From Paracoccaceae bacterium (GTDB lineage Bacteria; Pseudomonadota; Alphaproteobacteria; Rhodobacterales; Rhodobacteraceae), in assembly GCA_002402045.2 (NCBI GenBank), contig NVUX02000006.1, forward strand, positions 134,254 to 198,253: a stretch of 64,000 nucleotides of DNA. The letters run 5' to 3'. The notes under the pieces were generated by a model, which worked only from the letters and a program-made list of their open reading frames with translations, made no database searches and was not told where the DNA came from. Positions 20,443 to 30,684 of the stretch are shown here, piece by piece. Within the stretch, counting starts at the first letter, position 1. Each line of letters starts with the position of its first letter. A program made the translations under genes and the position numbers.

Positions 20443-22682
20443 GCTTGCATCGCCATCAACAGCCGCTCAGCTGTGGCGGGTGCATCAAAACTCGCATCGC
20501 CCCCCGCAGATTTCACCGCATCGCGTAGGGCAAAAAACACTGACATACCATGCACAAAAGGCGGCTCTCCCACGGCCTTGGAGCGATAAATCGTTTTCTC
20601 CAAATTGGCACCGTCCCACAGGGCCACATTCAGCGCGTCAGGCGCATCTGAAGCACAGGGGATTTTGTAGGTCGCGGGTGCGGCCGTCAGCAAGCGGCCA
20701 TCCTCGGCCCAGCGCAATTCCTCGATTGTGAGCCAGCCAGCGCCTTGCACAAAGGCCCCTTCGATTTGGCCAATATCCAGCGCGGGGTTCAGGCTGTCGC
20801 CGACATCATGCAGAATATCTGTCCGCAAAATCCGGTTTTCGCCGGTTAACGTATCCAGCTCGACCTCGCTCACGGCGGCGCCGTAAGCAAAATAAAGGAA
20901 GGGCCTGCCCTTGCCCAGCATACGGTCCCACTGCAATTTTGGTGTTTTGTAAAACCCCGTGGCCGAAAGGCTAACCCGCCCCATATAAGCCGCAGAAACC
21001 AGCTCGGCAAAGCTCATAGAGCGCTCGCCCACCTGCACTTGCCCATCGGCAAACGTGACCTCGCCGCCCCATTTATCAACGGCAAACGCGACCAGTCGCG
21101 CCTTGATTTTATCACAGGCATCCTTGCAGGCCATCCCGTTTAAATCTGCCCCAGAGCTAGCCGCAGTGGCCGAGGTATTTGGCACTTTTCCGGTGTCTGT
21201 GGCCGTGATTTTTATGGCCTCAATCCCCAGCCCAAACACCCGCGCCGCCACCTGCGCCACCTTGGTATTTAGCCCCTGCCCCATTTCGGTGCCACCATGG
21301 TTTAGCTGCACCGAACCATCGGCATATACGTGCACCAAAGCACCCGCTTGGTTGAGAAAAGTCAGCGTAAACGAAATGCCGAATTTCACCGGCACCAACG
21401 AAAGGCCCCGCTTAACAATGGGTGAACTTGCGTTAAACGCCGCAATCTCCAAACGGCGCGCGGCGTAGTTTGAAGTCTCAGCCAGCTCAGCCACCAGCTC
21501 GGTCGAAATACTGTCTTCAACCTCCATATGGTAGGGCGTCAAATCCCCTTTAGAGGCGTAAAAGTTAGCCTGCCGCACGGCCAAAGAGTCCAGCCCCAGC
21601 GCGTCAGCAATATCTTCAATAACCCGCTCAATGCCCAAAATTCCCTGCGGCCCGCCAAAGCCACGATAGGCCGTGTTGCTCTGGGTATTGGTGCGCAGCC
21701 GGTGCGACAGAATTGTGGCATTGGGCAAATGGTAAGCGTTATCCGCGTGCAGCATGGCGCGGTCAGCCACGGGGTGCGACAGATCAAGCGCCCAGCCGCA
21801 TTTCACAAAATGCTCAAAGATCACGCTTTCAATTTTGCCATCGGGGCCAAAACCCACCTGATACTTGATGCGAAAATCATGCCGTTTGCCGGTGATAACC
21901 ATGTCATCATCACGGTCATAGCGCATTTTGGCGGGGCGATTGAGGCGCAAGGCCACCACCGCACAGCTCACCGCCAGCGCGTTGCCTTGGCTCTCTTTGC
22001 CGCCAAACCCGCCACCCATGCGGCGGGTTTCTACCCGCACCGCGTGAAAGGGTTTATCAAGCGCTTTGGCCACTTTGTGCTGAATTTCGGTCGGGTGCTG
22101 GGTGGAAGAAACCACCCTGATATCCCCCTCCTCAGGCAGGGCAAAAGCCGCCTGCCCTTCAAGGTAAAAATGCTCCTGCCCGCCAATTTCCATACTGCCA
22201 GAGAGCGTATGCGGGGCCGCCGCCATCGCCGCCTCGGCGTCGCCAATGGCAAAGGTCAGCGGGTCCCCAAAGGTGCTGCCCGCCGCCATCGCCTGATCAA
22301 TCGTCACCAGCGGAGTTTTTTCGGTGTAGCTCACCTTGCCGCGCCGCGCCGCGCGCCGCGCATTCAAGTGGCTATCGGCCACCACCAAAAAGATCGGCTG
22401 GCCAATGTAATGTACGGTTTCCACCGCCAGCATCGGCTCATCATGCGCCGAGGGCGATACATCGTTTTCCGCCGGCAAATCAGCCGCCACCATCACCTCG
22501 ATCACACCCTCAGCCACGCGCACATCGGCCAAATCAACCGTAAAATCTGCATGCGCCTTTTCAGAAACCCCGAAGGCCAGATGCACGCAATTTGCGGGCA
22601 TCGGATAATCATCCACATAGCGCGCTTCGCCGCTTACATGCGCTGGTCCGCTATCATGCGGAATAGATTTTGAAACGCTCAT
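20439..22682 (-). CDS. xdhB: Xanthine dehydrogenase molybdopterin-binding subunit
   Basis: 747 aa; DSGPAHVSGEARYVDDYP; RMGGGFGGKESQGN; AYRGFGGPQG; GGTEMGQGLNTK. Confidence 0.94.
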   Translation of the reverse strand: MSVSKSIPHDSGPAHVSGEARYVDDYPMPANCVHLAFGVSEKAHADFTVDLADVRVAEGVIEVMVAADLPAENDVSPSAHDEPMLAVETVHYIGQPIFLVVADSHLNARRAARRGKVSYTEKTPLVTIDQAMAAGSTFGDPLTFAIGDAEAAMAAAPHTLSGSMEIGGQEHFYLEGQAAFALPEEGDIRVVSSTQHPTEIQHKVAKALDKPFHAVRVETRRMGGGFGGKESQGNALAVSCAVVALRLNRPAKMRYDRDDDMVITGKRHDFRIKYQVGFGPDGKIESVIFEHFVKCGWALDLSHPVADRAMLHADNAYHLPNATILSHRLRTNTQSNTAYRGFGGPQGILGIERVIEDIADALGLDSLAVRQANFYASKGDLTPYHMEVEDSISTELVAELAETSNYAARRLEIAAFNASSPIVKRGLSLVPVKFGISFTLTFLNQAGALVHVYADGSVQLNHGGTEMGQGLNTKVAQVAARVFGLGIEAIKITATDTGKVPNTSATAASSGADLNGMACKDACDKIKARLVAFAVDKWGGEVTFADGQVQVGERSMSFAELVSAAYMGRVSLSATGFYKTPKLQWDRMLGKGRPFLYFAYGAAVSEVELDTLTGENRILRTDILHDVGDSLNPALDIGQIEGAFVQGAGWLTIEELRWAEDGRLLTAAPATYKIPCASDAPDALNVALWDGANLEKTIYRSKAVGEPPFVHGMSVFFALRDAVKSAGGDASFDAPATAERLLMAMQA

Positions 22683-24031
22683 GATGGGCCTCCCACAACC
22701 CGCACGCGCCCAGCGCCGGTTTGCTCCAAATAAAACCGCTGCAGCAAGTTTTGCACAAGAATCATCCTGTATGCGGCACTGCCGCGTTGGTCACTCATTG
22801 GCGTATAATCCTCAGCAAAAGCCGCCTGCGCCGTGGCAATCGTTGCCTCATTCCAAGGCTGGCCGAGCAAAGCCGCCTCTACCGCATTTGCCCGCTTCGG
22901 CGTGGCCGCCATGCCGCCAAACGCAATGCGCGCCTTGGTTACTATCCCGTCACTCACCGCGATATTAAACGCGCCACATAGCGCCGAAATATCCTGATCA
23001 AAGCGTTTGGAAATTTTATAAACGCCGAGTGTGTTTTCCTGCTCCGGAATAAACACGCTCTCCACAAATTCGCCCTCGGCGCGGTCTTGCACGCCGTAGC
23101 TCAGGTAAAAATCTTCCAGCAATATCTCGCGCCGCGCGCTACCTTTGCGCAGAGTCACCGAAGCCTCCAGCGCTATCAGCGCCGGAGGGGTATCGGCAAT
23201 CGGTGAGCCATTGGCAATATTGCCGCCAATTGTCGCTGAATTGCGCACCTGCACCGAGCCAAAACGGCGCAGCATTTCGGCAAATTGCGGATACTTTCCC
23301 GCCATCGCCCCGCGCATCCGCGCCAGCAAAACCCCGGCACCTATCCGCATGCCGCCGATTTCGTGCTCTATGTTTTGCAACGCCGCAATCTGACCAAGAA
23401 ACGCAAATTTCTCTGGCTGCTTCAGCTCTTTTGTCAGCACCAAGCCCACCTCCGTGGCCCCGCCGACCAGCACGGCATCTGGGTTCTCGACATACCAATT
23501 CGCAAATTCATCAAGGTCGGTAAAGCCTTCGCCCGCTAGCCCCGAAATCAGCGCCGCCTCATCCGGCCCCGCAGGCACGGGCTGCGTAGCCACGGCTTCA
23601 GCCGCCCGCAAAATCGGCGTGTATCCGGTGCAGCGGCACAGGTTGCCCGCCAGTACATCGGCGTGGTCTTGCCGCCCCTCAATATGGGCCGCGGCGAGAG
23701 ACATCACAATCCCCGGCGTGCAAAACCCGCATTGCGAGCCATGATGCTCAACCATCGCCTTTTGCACAGGGTGATCACCGCCCAGCGCCTCAACCGTCGT
23801 TACAGATTTGCCCTGCATCTGCCCCATCAGCAAAATGCAGCTATTCATCGCGCGGTGCACCAATTTGCCGCTCTCAAGGGCCGCCACCTGCACCGTGCAC
23901 GCCCCGCAATCGCCCTCATTACACCCTTCTTTGGTGCCAGTTAGGCCACGCTGCAATCGCAGAAAATCCAGCAGCGTCATCGAGGCATCTTCTGCCTGCA
24001 CCGCCTCGCCGTTTAGCACAAAATTGACCAT
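22679..24031 (-). CDS. xdhA: Xanthine dehydrogenase small subunit (2Fe-2S plus FAD)
   Basis: 450 aa; GTKEGCNEGDCGACTVQVA; QCGFCTPGIVMSLAA; GNLCRCTGYTPIL; FAD-binding domain. Confidence 0.94.
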   Translation of the reverse strand: MVNFVLNGEAVQAEDASMTLLDFLRLQRGLTGTKEGCNEGDCGACTVQVAALESGKLVHRAMNSCILLMGQMQGKSVTTVEALGGDHPVQKAMVEHHGSQCGFCTPGIVMSLAAAHIEGRQDHADVLAGNLCRCTGYTPILRAAEAVATQPVPAGPDEAALISGLAGEGFTDLDEFANWYVENPDAVLVGGATEVGLVLTKELKQPEKFAFLGQIAALQNIEHEIGGMRIGAGVLLARMRGAMAGKYPQFAEMLRRFGSVQVRNSATIGGNIANGSPIADTPPALIALEASVTLRKGSARREILLEDFYLSYGVQDRAEGEFVESVFIPEQENTLGVYKISKRFDQDISALCGAFNIAVSDGIVTKARIAFGGMAATPKRANAVEAALLGQPWNEATIATAQAAFAEDYTPMSDQRGSAAYRMILVQNLLQRFYLEQTGAGRVRVVGGPS

Positions 24032-24370
24032 CTAGCTGCCCCTATACGTGGAATAACCAAAGGCGGAAAGCAGCAGCGGCACGTGGTAATGGGTGTCTTC
24101 CGAAATGCCAAACCGCAGCGGAATTACGTCTAGAAACTTCGGCGAAGGCAGCGCCTGCCCTGTGCTATCCAAATAATCACCGGCATGAAAAACCAGCTCA
24201 TAACTGCCGATCTGAAAATCCACGCCCTCCAGCAGCGGCCCATCCACGCGGCCATCCGCGTTCGTCACCACATCGCGCAGCCGGTTGCCATCACGATACA
24301 GCTCTATGCGCAGCCCTGCCGCAGGCTTGCCCAGCGCTGTATCCAACACATGTGTTGTCAGTTTTCCCAT
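24032..24370 (-). CDS. uraH: 5-hydroxyisourate hydrolase
   Basis: 112 aa; [23 protein letters not shown]-terminal YRGS signature of HIU hydrolase (transthyretin-like). Confidence 0.92.
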   Translation of the reverse strand: MGKLTTHVLDTALGKPAAGLRIELYRDGNRLRDVVTNADGRVDGPLLEGVDFQIGSYELVFHAGDYLDSTGQALPSPKFLDVIPLRFGISEDTHYHVPLLLSAFGYSTYRGS

Positions 24371-24670
24371 GTCGTTCCCCTTTTCACGGCTTAGCGCGCG
24401 ATTCGTTATCTCGTATGATACCGCGCATTAAGGCCAAGCGGACCGGCCGAGCAGGAGGGTGCATCAAAGCCCGAGGGCCAAGCACGCCAACCTGAACAAT
24501 ACCAGTTTAGCGCCCCCTCGCCATTTTGCAATTTTTTTAAAATCTTTTTCATTTGGCGGCATTTAGCTAAGCCTTTGTTTTTGCCGAGCATTATTTTTTC
24601 AGTTTTTGCGGGTGTAATTCCTGTCGGAAAATCTTACTCTAACAAAACCCGTAACAACCCCGAGTCTCCC

Positions 24671-27600
24671 ATGCGCGCCGATCCAAAATTCATTCACCTG
24701 CGTGTTCATTCCGCCTATTCATTGCTTGAAGGCGCGATCATTGCCAAAAAACTGCCCGATATGTGTGTGGCTGCGGGCATGCCCGCCGTAGCGGTTGCCG
24801 ATACCAACAACATGTTTGGCGCGCTTGAGTTCTCCGAATTTGCCAGCAATGCCGGTATTCAGCCCATTATCGCCTGCCAGTTCAGCCTCGCCTATGAGAC
24901 CGCGACCCAGCCCGGAGAGAAATCTCCCGAGCCGCGCCCAATTGTGCTGCTGGCGCAAAATGAGGCGGGCTGGAAGAACCTGCTCAAGCTTAACTCAGCG
25001 CTTTATATGGAGTGTGGCAATGCCGCGCCGCATATCACGCTGGCCCATCTTAAGGCGCATTCTGCGGGCCTTATCTGCCTTACCGGCGGCTCGCTTGGCC
25101 CCATCGGCCAGCTGCTGCAAGATAACCAAGCCACCAAAGCCACCCTGTTGACCGAGCACCTCAAGGACCTATTTCCCAACCGTCTCTATATCGAAATTCA
25201 GCGCCACCCCTCTGATGACACCCGCCGCACCGAAGCCGAAGCCACCACCGAGCCGGGGTTCATTGAGCTGGCCTATGGGCTGGGCCTGCCGCTGGTTGCC
25301 ACCAATGATGTGTATTTCCCGAAAAAGACAATGTATGAGGCGCATGACGCCCTGATTTGCATCTCAGACGGTGCTTATGTGGACCAGCAAGCGCCGCGCC
25401 GCCGCCTGACCCCTGAGCACTATTTCAAGTCGCAAGATGAAATGTGCGCCCTTTTCAAAGACCTCCCCGAGGCGCTTGAAAACACCTTGGAAATTGCCCG
25501 CCGCTGCGCCTTTCGCGCCCGCACCCACCCACCGATTTTGCCCAAATTTGCCGATGACGAAGTGGACGCCTTGGCCAAGCTCAGCCGCGATGGCCTGAAA
25601 GCCCGCCTAGCCGTCATCCCCCATGCTGTCAGCGTGGAGGAATACGAAGCCCGCCTCGAATTTGAGCTTAAAATCATTAACGGCATGGGCTTCCCCGGCT
25701 ACTTCCTGATCGTGGCCGATTTCATTCAATGGGCCAAAGACCAAGGCATTCCCGTCGGCCCCGGCCGTGGCTCGGGTGCGGGCAGCCTCGTGGCTTACGC
25801 CCTCACGATCACCGACCTTGACCCCCTGCGCTACGCCCTGCTTTTTGAGCGATTCCTGAACCCCGAGCGGGTATCCATGCCCGACTTCGATATCGACTTC
25901 TGCATGGACCGCCGCGAGGAGGTTATTACCTATGTGCAGGAGAAATATGGCCGAGACAAAGTGGCGCAAATCATCACCTTCGGGGCGCTGCTGTCCAAAG
26001 CTGCCGTGCGCGATGTGGGCCGTGTTTTGCAAATGCCATACGGGCAGGTGGATAGGCTAAGTAAGCTTATTCCAGTTGAGGGCGTGAAACCCGTCAGCAT
26101 AAAGCAAGCCCTGCAAGATGAGCCAAAACTCCGCGAGATGGCCGACAACGAGGAGGTCGTCGCGCGGCTGCTAAAATATGCCGAGCAGGTTGAGGGGCTG
26201 CTCCGCAATGCCTCTACCCACGCTGCGGGTGTGGTAATCGGGGACCGTCCATTGGACGAACTCGTCCCGCTCTATAAAGACCCGCGCTCAGATATGCCCG
26301 CCACCCAATTTAACATGAAATGGGTGGAGCCAGCGGGCCTCGTGAAGTTTGACTTCTTAGGCCTAAAAACCCTGACCGTTATTCAAAACGCGCTTAACCT
26401 GCTAAAGGACCGCGATATCGAGGTCGACATTGGCCTGATCCCGCTGGACGACGAGAAAACCTACGAGCTATACGCCAGCGCCAAAACCGTGGCCGTGTTT
26501 CAGGTGGAGAGCTCGGGCATGATGGACGCCCTGCGGCAAATGAAGCCGACCTGTATTGAGGATATCGTGGCGCTCGTGGCGCTTTATCGCCCCGGCCCGA
26601 TGGAGAATATCCCGAAATTCTGTAAGGTTAAGAATGGTGAGGAGGAGCGCGACCTGCTTCACCCCTCGATCGACCACCTGCTTGATGAAACTCAGGGCAT
26701 CATCGTTTACCAAGAGCAAGTGATGCAGATCGCGCAGGAAATGGCGGGCTATTCGCTTGGCGGTGCTGACTTGCTTCGCCGCGCCATGGGTAAAAAGATT
26801 GCCGAAGAAATGGCGAAAGAGCGGCCGAAATTCGAGAAAGGCGCGCTGGAAAACGGGGTGGACCGTAAGAAGGCCACGCAGGTTTTTGACCTTCTGGAAA
26901 AGTTCGCGAATTACGGCTTTAACAAATCCCACGCGGCGGCCTATGCGGTGGTTTCGTACCAAACCGCATGGCTGAAAGCCAACCATCCGGTTGAGTTCAT
27001 GGCCGGTGTGATGAACTGTGATATCCACCTCACCGACAAGCTGCATGTTTATTTTCGCGAGGTCAAACGGCTCGATATCGAGATGATCCCGCCCTGCGTA
27101 AACCGCGGCGAAGCCAACTTTAGCGTGGCCAACGGCAAAATCGCCTATGCCCTTGGCGGGCTGAAAAACGTGGGCGTGGAAGCCATGAAGCTGATCACGT
27201 CGGCGCGCCATGAGGACGGTCCTTTCAAAGACCTGTTTGATTTCGCCCGCAGGGTTGATTTGAAGCGTATGGGCAAACGTCCGTTTGAGATGCTGGCGCG
27301 GGCTGGTGCCTTTGACCAGCTTGATTCAAACCGCAACAAAGTCTTGCTTTCCGTGGATGGCCTCGTCGCTTACTCCGCCGCCAATTTCGAGCAAAAGAAC
27401 TCCTCACAAAACAGCCTGTTTGGCGATAGCGGTGAAGACCTGCCGCCGCCGCGCCTGCCCATGCCCGACGACTGGCTGCAAACCGAGCGCCTCACGCAAG
27501 AGCAAGCCGCCATCGGATTTTACCTTTCAGGCCACCCGCTGGATGATTATATTGGCCCCCTGAAGCGCCAACGCCCACCGGTTTACACGCTGGAAGAGCT

Positions 27601-28120
27601 GACCCAAAAAAGCCAAGGCGCTAAGGCTGTTGCCGCCAAAATTGCCGGCACGGTTTCGGGCGTGCAGCGCCGTAAATCAGCGCGCGGCAACCAATATGCC
27701 TTTGTGCAATGCTCTGACCCGTCTGGGCTTTTTGAGGTCACTGTGTTTTCTGACGTGCTGGAAAAAGCAGATGCCCTGCTAACCGTTGGCCAAAACATTG
27801 TACTTTCAGTGGAAGCCACAAATGAAGGCGACCAGCTAAAGCTGCTCGCGCGGGGCATAGTCGCCGTTGATAGCGCCATTGCCGGTGTGGCCGCAAAGGG
27901 CCTAAAAGTATTCGTCAACCAGCCCGAAGCCATGCCCAGTATGGCGCGGATATTGGAGAACGATATAAAAGGCGCGCGTGGCCCGATTAACCTCATATTG
28001 AGCCACCCAGACCTTCCCGGAGATGTAAAAATTGCCTTGCCGGGCATTTTCCCGGTAAACCCACAAATGAAATCTGCGCTAAAAAGCGTGGAAGGCGTGG
28101 TTGAAGTGGAAGAGTTTTAA
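24671..28120 (+). CDS. dnaE: DNA polymerase III subunit alpha
   Basis: About 1150 aa; FIHLRVHSAYSLLEGAI (PHP), PVGPGRGSGAGSLVAYALTITDLDPLRYALLFERFLNPERVSMPDFDIDFC. Start at internal ATG MRADPKF (ORF track begins 24575). Confidence 0.96.
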   Translation: MRADPKFIHLRVHSAYSLLEGAIIAKKLPDMCVAAGMPAVAVADTNNMFGALEFSEFASNAGIQPIIACQFSLAYETATQPGEKSPEPRPIVLLAQNEAGWKNLLKLNSALYMECGNAAPHITLAHLKAHSAGLICLTGGSLGPIGQLLQDNQATKATLLTEHLKDLFPNRLYIEIQRHPSDDTRRTEAEATTEPGFIELAYGLGLPLVATNDVYFPKKTMYEAHDALICISDGAYVDQQAPRRRLTPEHYFKSQDEMCALFKDLPEALENTLEIARRCAFRARTHPPILPKFADDEVDALAKLSRDGLKARLAVIPHAVSVEEYEARLEFELKIINGMGFPGYFLIVADFIQWAKDQGIPVGPGRGSGAGSLVAYALTITDLDPLRYALLFERFLNPERVSMPDFDIDFCMDRREEVITYVQEKYGRDKVAQIITFGALLSKAAVRDVGRVLQMPYGQVDRLSKLIPVEGVKPVSIKQALQDEPKLREMADNEEVVARLLKYAEQVEGLLRNASTHAAGVVIGDRPLDELVPLYKDPRSDMPATQFNMKWVEPAGLVKFDFLGLKTLTVIQNALNLLKDRDIEVDIGLIPLDDEKTYELYASAKTVAVFQVESSGMMDALRQMKPTCIEDIVALVALYRPGPMENIPKFCKVKNGEEERDLLHPSIDHLLDETQGIIVYQEQVMQIAQEMAGYSLGGADLLRRAMGKKIAEEMAKERPKFEKGALENGVDRKKATQVFDLLEKFANYGFNKSHAAAYAVVSYQTAWLKANHPVEFMAGVMNCDIHLTDKLHVYFREVKRLDIEMIPPCVNRGEANFSVANGKIAYALGGLKNVGVEAMKLITSARHEDGPFKDLFDFARRVDLKRMGKRPFEMLARAGAFDQLDSNRNKVLLSVDGLVAYSAANFEQKNSSQNSLFGDSGEDLPPPRLPMPDDWLQTERLTQEQAAIGFYLSGHPLDDYIGPLKRQRPPVYTLEELTQKSQGAKAVAAKIAGTVSGVQRRKSARGNQYAFVQCSDPSGLFEVTVFSDVLEKADALLTVGQNIVLSVEATNEGDQLKLLARGIVAVDSAIAGVAAKGLKVFVNQPEAMPSMARILENDIKGARGPINLILSHPDLPGDVKIALPGIFPVNPQMKSALKSVEGVVEVEEF

Positions 28121-28144
28121 CCTGCGTATCTCATGATGGCGGCG

Positions 28145-29227
28145 CTAACCTTTCGGCAAAGCCCGCCGATCAAAAGACACCGACTTCACCAGCGCAAATA
28201 CAGAATCCCCGACCACAATCTCCAGCTCCGCCACCGAAGCCCGCGTTATCCGCGCTCTCAGCTGCTGCCCGCCGCCAATGTCCAGCAGCAATTCCGCAAA
28301 AGCTGTCTCGGCCTCTTGCTCCAGTTCCAGAATTTGGCCACGCAGCACATTGCGAATGCTCAGCCCCTCGGGCCGCCGCAGCGCAATCGCAACATCCCGC
28401 GCGCGGATGCGTAAGCGCAATTCCGCACCGATTTTCACCACCGAAGCCGGCATGCTAAGGGCCTGCCCCGCGACCAACATTTCCGTGAGCCTAAAGCGCT
28501 CGTTTTGCGCTATCACCACGGCCCGCACCACGCTGCCCGCCTCAAATTTCCCGCTGGCCTCGGCAATATCCAGCCGCGCCAATGTTTCTGCCACGCCCCC
28601 CCCTGCCAGCACCTGCCCATTAGCCAGCACCACCATGCGGTCGGCCAGTCGAGTGACCTCCTCAACCGAGTGGGTCACATAAATCACCGGCAGGCCAAAA
28701 GCCTCTGGCAGGCGCGCAATATAGGGCAACAGGCGGGTTTTTCGAGCATGGTCAAGTGCTGCGAGCGGTTCGTCCATGAGCAAGAGCCGCGGTTCCGACA
28801 GCAAGGTTCGACCTATCGCAACGCGTTGTTTTTCCCCTCCGGAAAGGGCTGTTACCTGTCGCGAAAGCAAGGGCTGCAAATCAAGCGTTTTCACCACGGT
28901 GTCAAAGGCCTTCGAGCCACTTCGTTTGGCGGCAAAGCGCAGGTTTCCGGCCACATCAAGATGCGTAAAAAGCCGCGAGTCCTGAAACACATAGCCAACG
29001 CCGCGCTTTGCTGTTTCCACAAAGCGCCCCCTGCCCTGCCATGGCTCATCATTAAAAGAAACCTGCCCCTCAGCTCCATCTTCAAGCCCGGCAATCACCC
29101 GCAGCAGCAATGATTTTCCGGCGCCCGAAGCCCCAAAAAGCGCCGTAATGCCGCCCAGCTCAAACGCGTGCGCCACCTCAAGGGAAAACCCCTTCAGCGC
29201 CAGCTTTATATCTACCGACAGACCCAT
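28145..29227 (-). CDS. modC: Molybdenum ABC transporter ATP-binding protein with TOBE domain
   Basis: 360 aa; GITALFGASGAGKSLLLRVIAGLE; ALSGGEKQRVAIGRTLLSEPRLLLMDEPLAALD; C-terminal TOBE-like region; followed by modB and modA. Confidence 0.92.
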   Translation of the reverse strand: MGLSVDIKLALKGFSLEVAHAFELGGITALFGASGAGKSLLLRVIAGLEDGAEGQVSFNDEPWQGRGRFVETAKRGVGYVFQDSRLFTHLDVAGNLRFAAKRSGSKAFDTVVKTLDLQPLLSRQVTALSGGEKQRVAIGRTLLSEPRLLLMDEPLAALDHARKTRLLPYIARLPEAFGLPVIYVTHSVEEVTRLADRMVVLANGQVLAGGGVAETLARLDIAEASGKFEAGSVVRAVVIAQNERFRLTEMLVAGQALSMPASVVKIGAELRLRIRARDVAIALRRPEGLSIRNVLRGQILELEQEAETAFAELLLDIGGGQQLRARITRASVAELEIVVGDSVFALVKSVSFDRRALPKG

Positions 29228-29904
29228 CAGCCCACCCGCACAGGCGCGCGGCGGTTAAGCGTATAAACCAGCAGCAGCACCGTAAACGAAAACACAAGCA
29301 GGATGGCCGAAAGCGCGTGGGCTTGGGCATAATCAAGCACCTCAACCTGCTCATAAATCGCAATAGAGATCACACGCGTTTGCCCCGGAATATTTCCTCC
29401 CACCATTAAAACTACACCAAATTCACCTATCGTATGGGCAAAGCTCAGCACAATCCCCGTGAGGAACCCCCGCCGCGCCATAGGCACGGCTACGCTAAAA
29501 AACGCATCCAGCCGGCTGGCCCGCAAACTCGCGGCGGCCTCCATCGGGCCACGCCCCACGGCCTCAAAAGCAGTTTGCAACGGCTGCACCATAAAGGGCA
29601 GCGAGTATAGCGCCGAAGCCAACACAAGGCCGGAAAAGGAAAATGTCAGCGTCTCGCCGGTGGCATCTCGCCACAGCCCACCGATGGTCGAATTGGGATT
29701 AAACAGAATTAAGAAATAGAACCCCAAAACGGTGGGGGGCAGCACCAATGGCATGGCCGTAAGCGCCTCTATAAATGGGCGCATGCGCGCGCGGGTGGTG
29801 GCCAGCCACCATGCCAGCGGCGTACCGACTATGAGAAGGAGCACGGTGGTAACCCCGGCAAGCTGCACCGAAAGCCAAAGAGGGGCAAGATCTGGCCAGC
29901 TCAT
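29227..29904 (-). CDS. modB: Molybdate ABC transporter permease
   Basis: 225 aa; LPLVLPPTVLGFYFLILFNP; RRGFLTGIVLSFAHTIGEFGVVLMVGGNIPGQTRVISIAIY. Confidence 0.94.
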   Translation of the reverse strand: MSWPDLAPLWLSVQLAGVTTVLLLIVGTPLAWWLATTRARMRPFIEALTAMPLVLPPTVLGFYFLILFNPNSTIGGLWRDATGETLTFSFSGLVLASALYSLPFMVQPLQTAFEAVGRGPMEAAASLRASRLDAFFSVAVPMARRGFLTGIVLSFAHTIGEFGVVLMVGGNIPGQTRVISIAIYEQVEVLDYAQAHALSAILLVFSFTVLLLVYTLNRRAPVRVG

Positions 29905-30611
29905 AGCGCGCCATATCCGGCAGCGCGAATGCTGGCTTGCGCTGCATTTGTTTCGAGATACGCAACAAATGCAGCCGCCGCCGGGTTTTCTCGTAGCAAA
30001 ACAGCGTCTTGCAATATCGGCGCATACAATCCCTCAGGCACCGCCCAAAACCCTTCTTGCGCATAAGATTGCGCCACCAGCCCCAGCTCAGCATTTCCCG
30101 AGGCGACCAAGGCATAGGCTTGCCCCACATTTTGCCCCATCACAATGCGCGCACGAAGCCCCTCCCAAAGGCCCAGAGCTTGAAGCGCCTGCTTTGCTGC
30201 CAGCCCAAAAGGTGCAAGCGCCGGATTGGCAATAGCAAGATGGTTGAAATCACCTTGTAAACTGACCTCCATGGCCGTGCCTTCTGTTTTTATAAGGGCG
30301 AGCAGGCCGCGCGCATAGGTGATGTGTCGCAGGCTTAGCCCAGCTTGTGCCAGCAGGGCCGGCCGCGCTTGATCTGCCGCCAAAAAAGCATCATACGGTG
30401 CACCATTGATGATTTGCCCGTAAAGCTGGCCCGTAGAGCCGCTGGAAAGCGTAATAGAATAGCCTGTTTCTGCGGTAAATTCGGGGAGAAGCCTCTCTGC
30501 TGTTTTGGCAAAATTCGCCGCAACCGCCACCAGTGCACTCCCCGTTGCTGCCCGCAAAGGCGATGCCGCCGCCGCGCTCATGGTTGCTATGATAAATTGA
30601 CGACGGTCCAT
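29901..30611 (-). CDS. modA: Molybdate ABC transporter substrate-binding protein
   Basis: 236 aa; VAVAANFAKTAERLLPEFTAETGYSITLSSGSTGQLYGQIINGAPYDAFLAAD; 4-nt overlap with modB. Confidence 0.93.
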   Translation of the reverse strand: MDRRQFIIATMSAAAASPLRAATGSALVAVAANFAKTAERLLPEFTAETGYSITLSSGSTGQLYGQIINGAPYDAFLAADQARPALLAQAGLSLRHITYARGLLALIKTEGTAMEVSLQGDFNHLAIANPALAPFGLAAKQALQALGLWEGLRARIVMGQNVGQAYALVASGNAELGLVAQSYAQEGFWAVPEGLYAPILQDAVLLRENPAAAAFVAYLETNAAQASIRAAGYGAL

Positions 30612-30684
30612 CGGTTCGGCTCCCTAATCACACCATGGTAACGAAGCTTTGCGCCCCCTGCAAACGGGAAATGAACCGGGCGAT

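Noticed and set aside
21528-22673. 381-aa plus-strand ORF opposite xdhB
   Set aside because: Antisense shadow ORF in GC-rich coding sequence; Arg/His-rich, no domain, and xdhB on the other strand is unambiguous.
26468-27211. 247-aa minus-strand ORF opposite dnaE
   Set aside because: Shadow ORF; dnaE translation on plus strand is full length and conserved.
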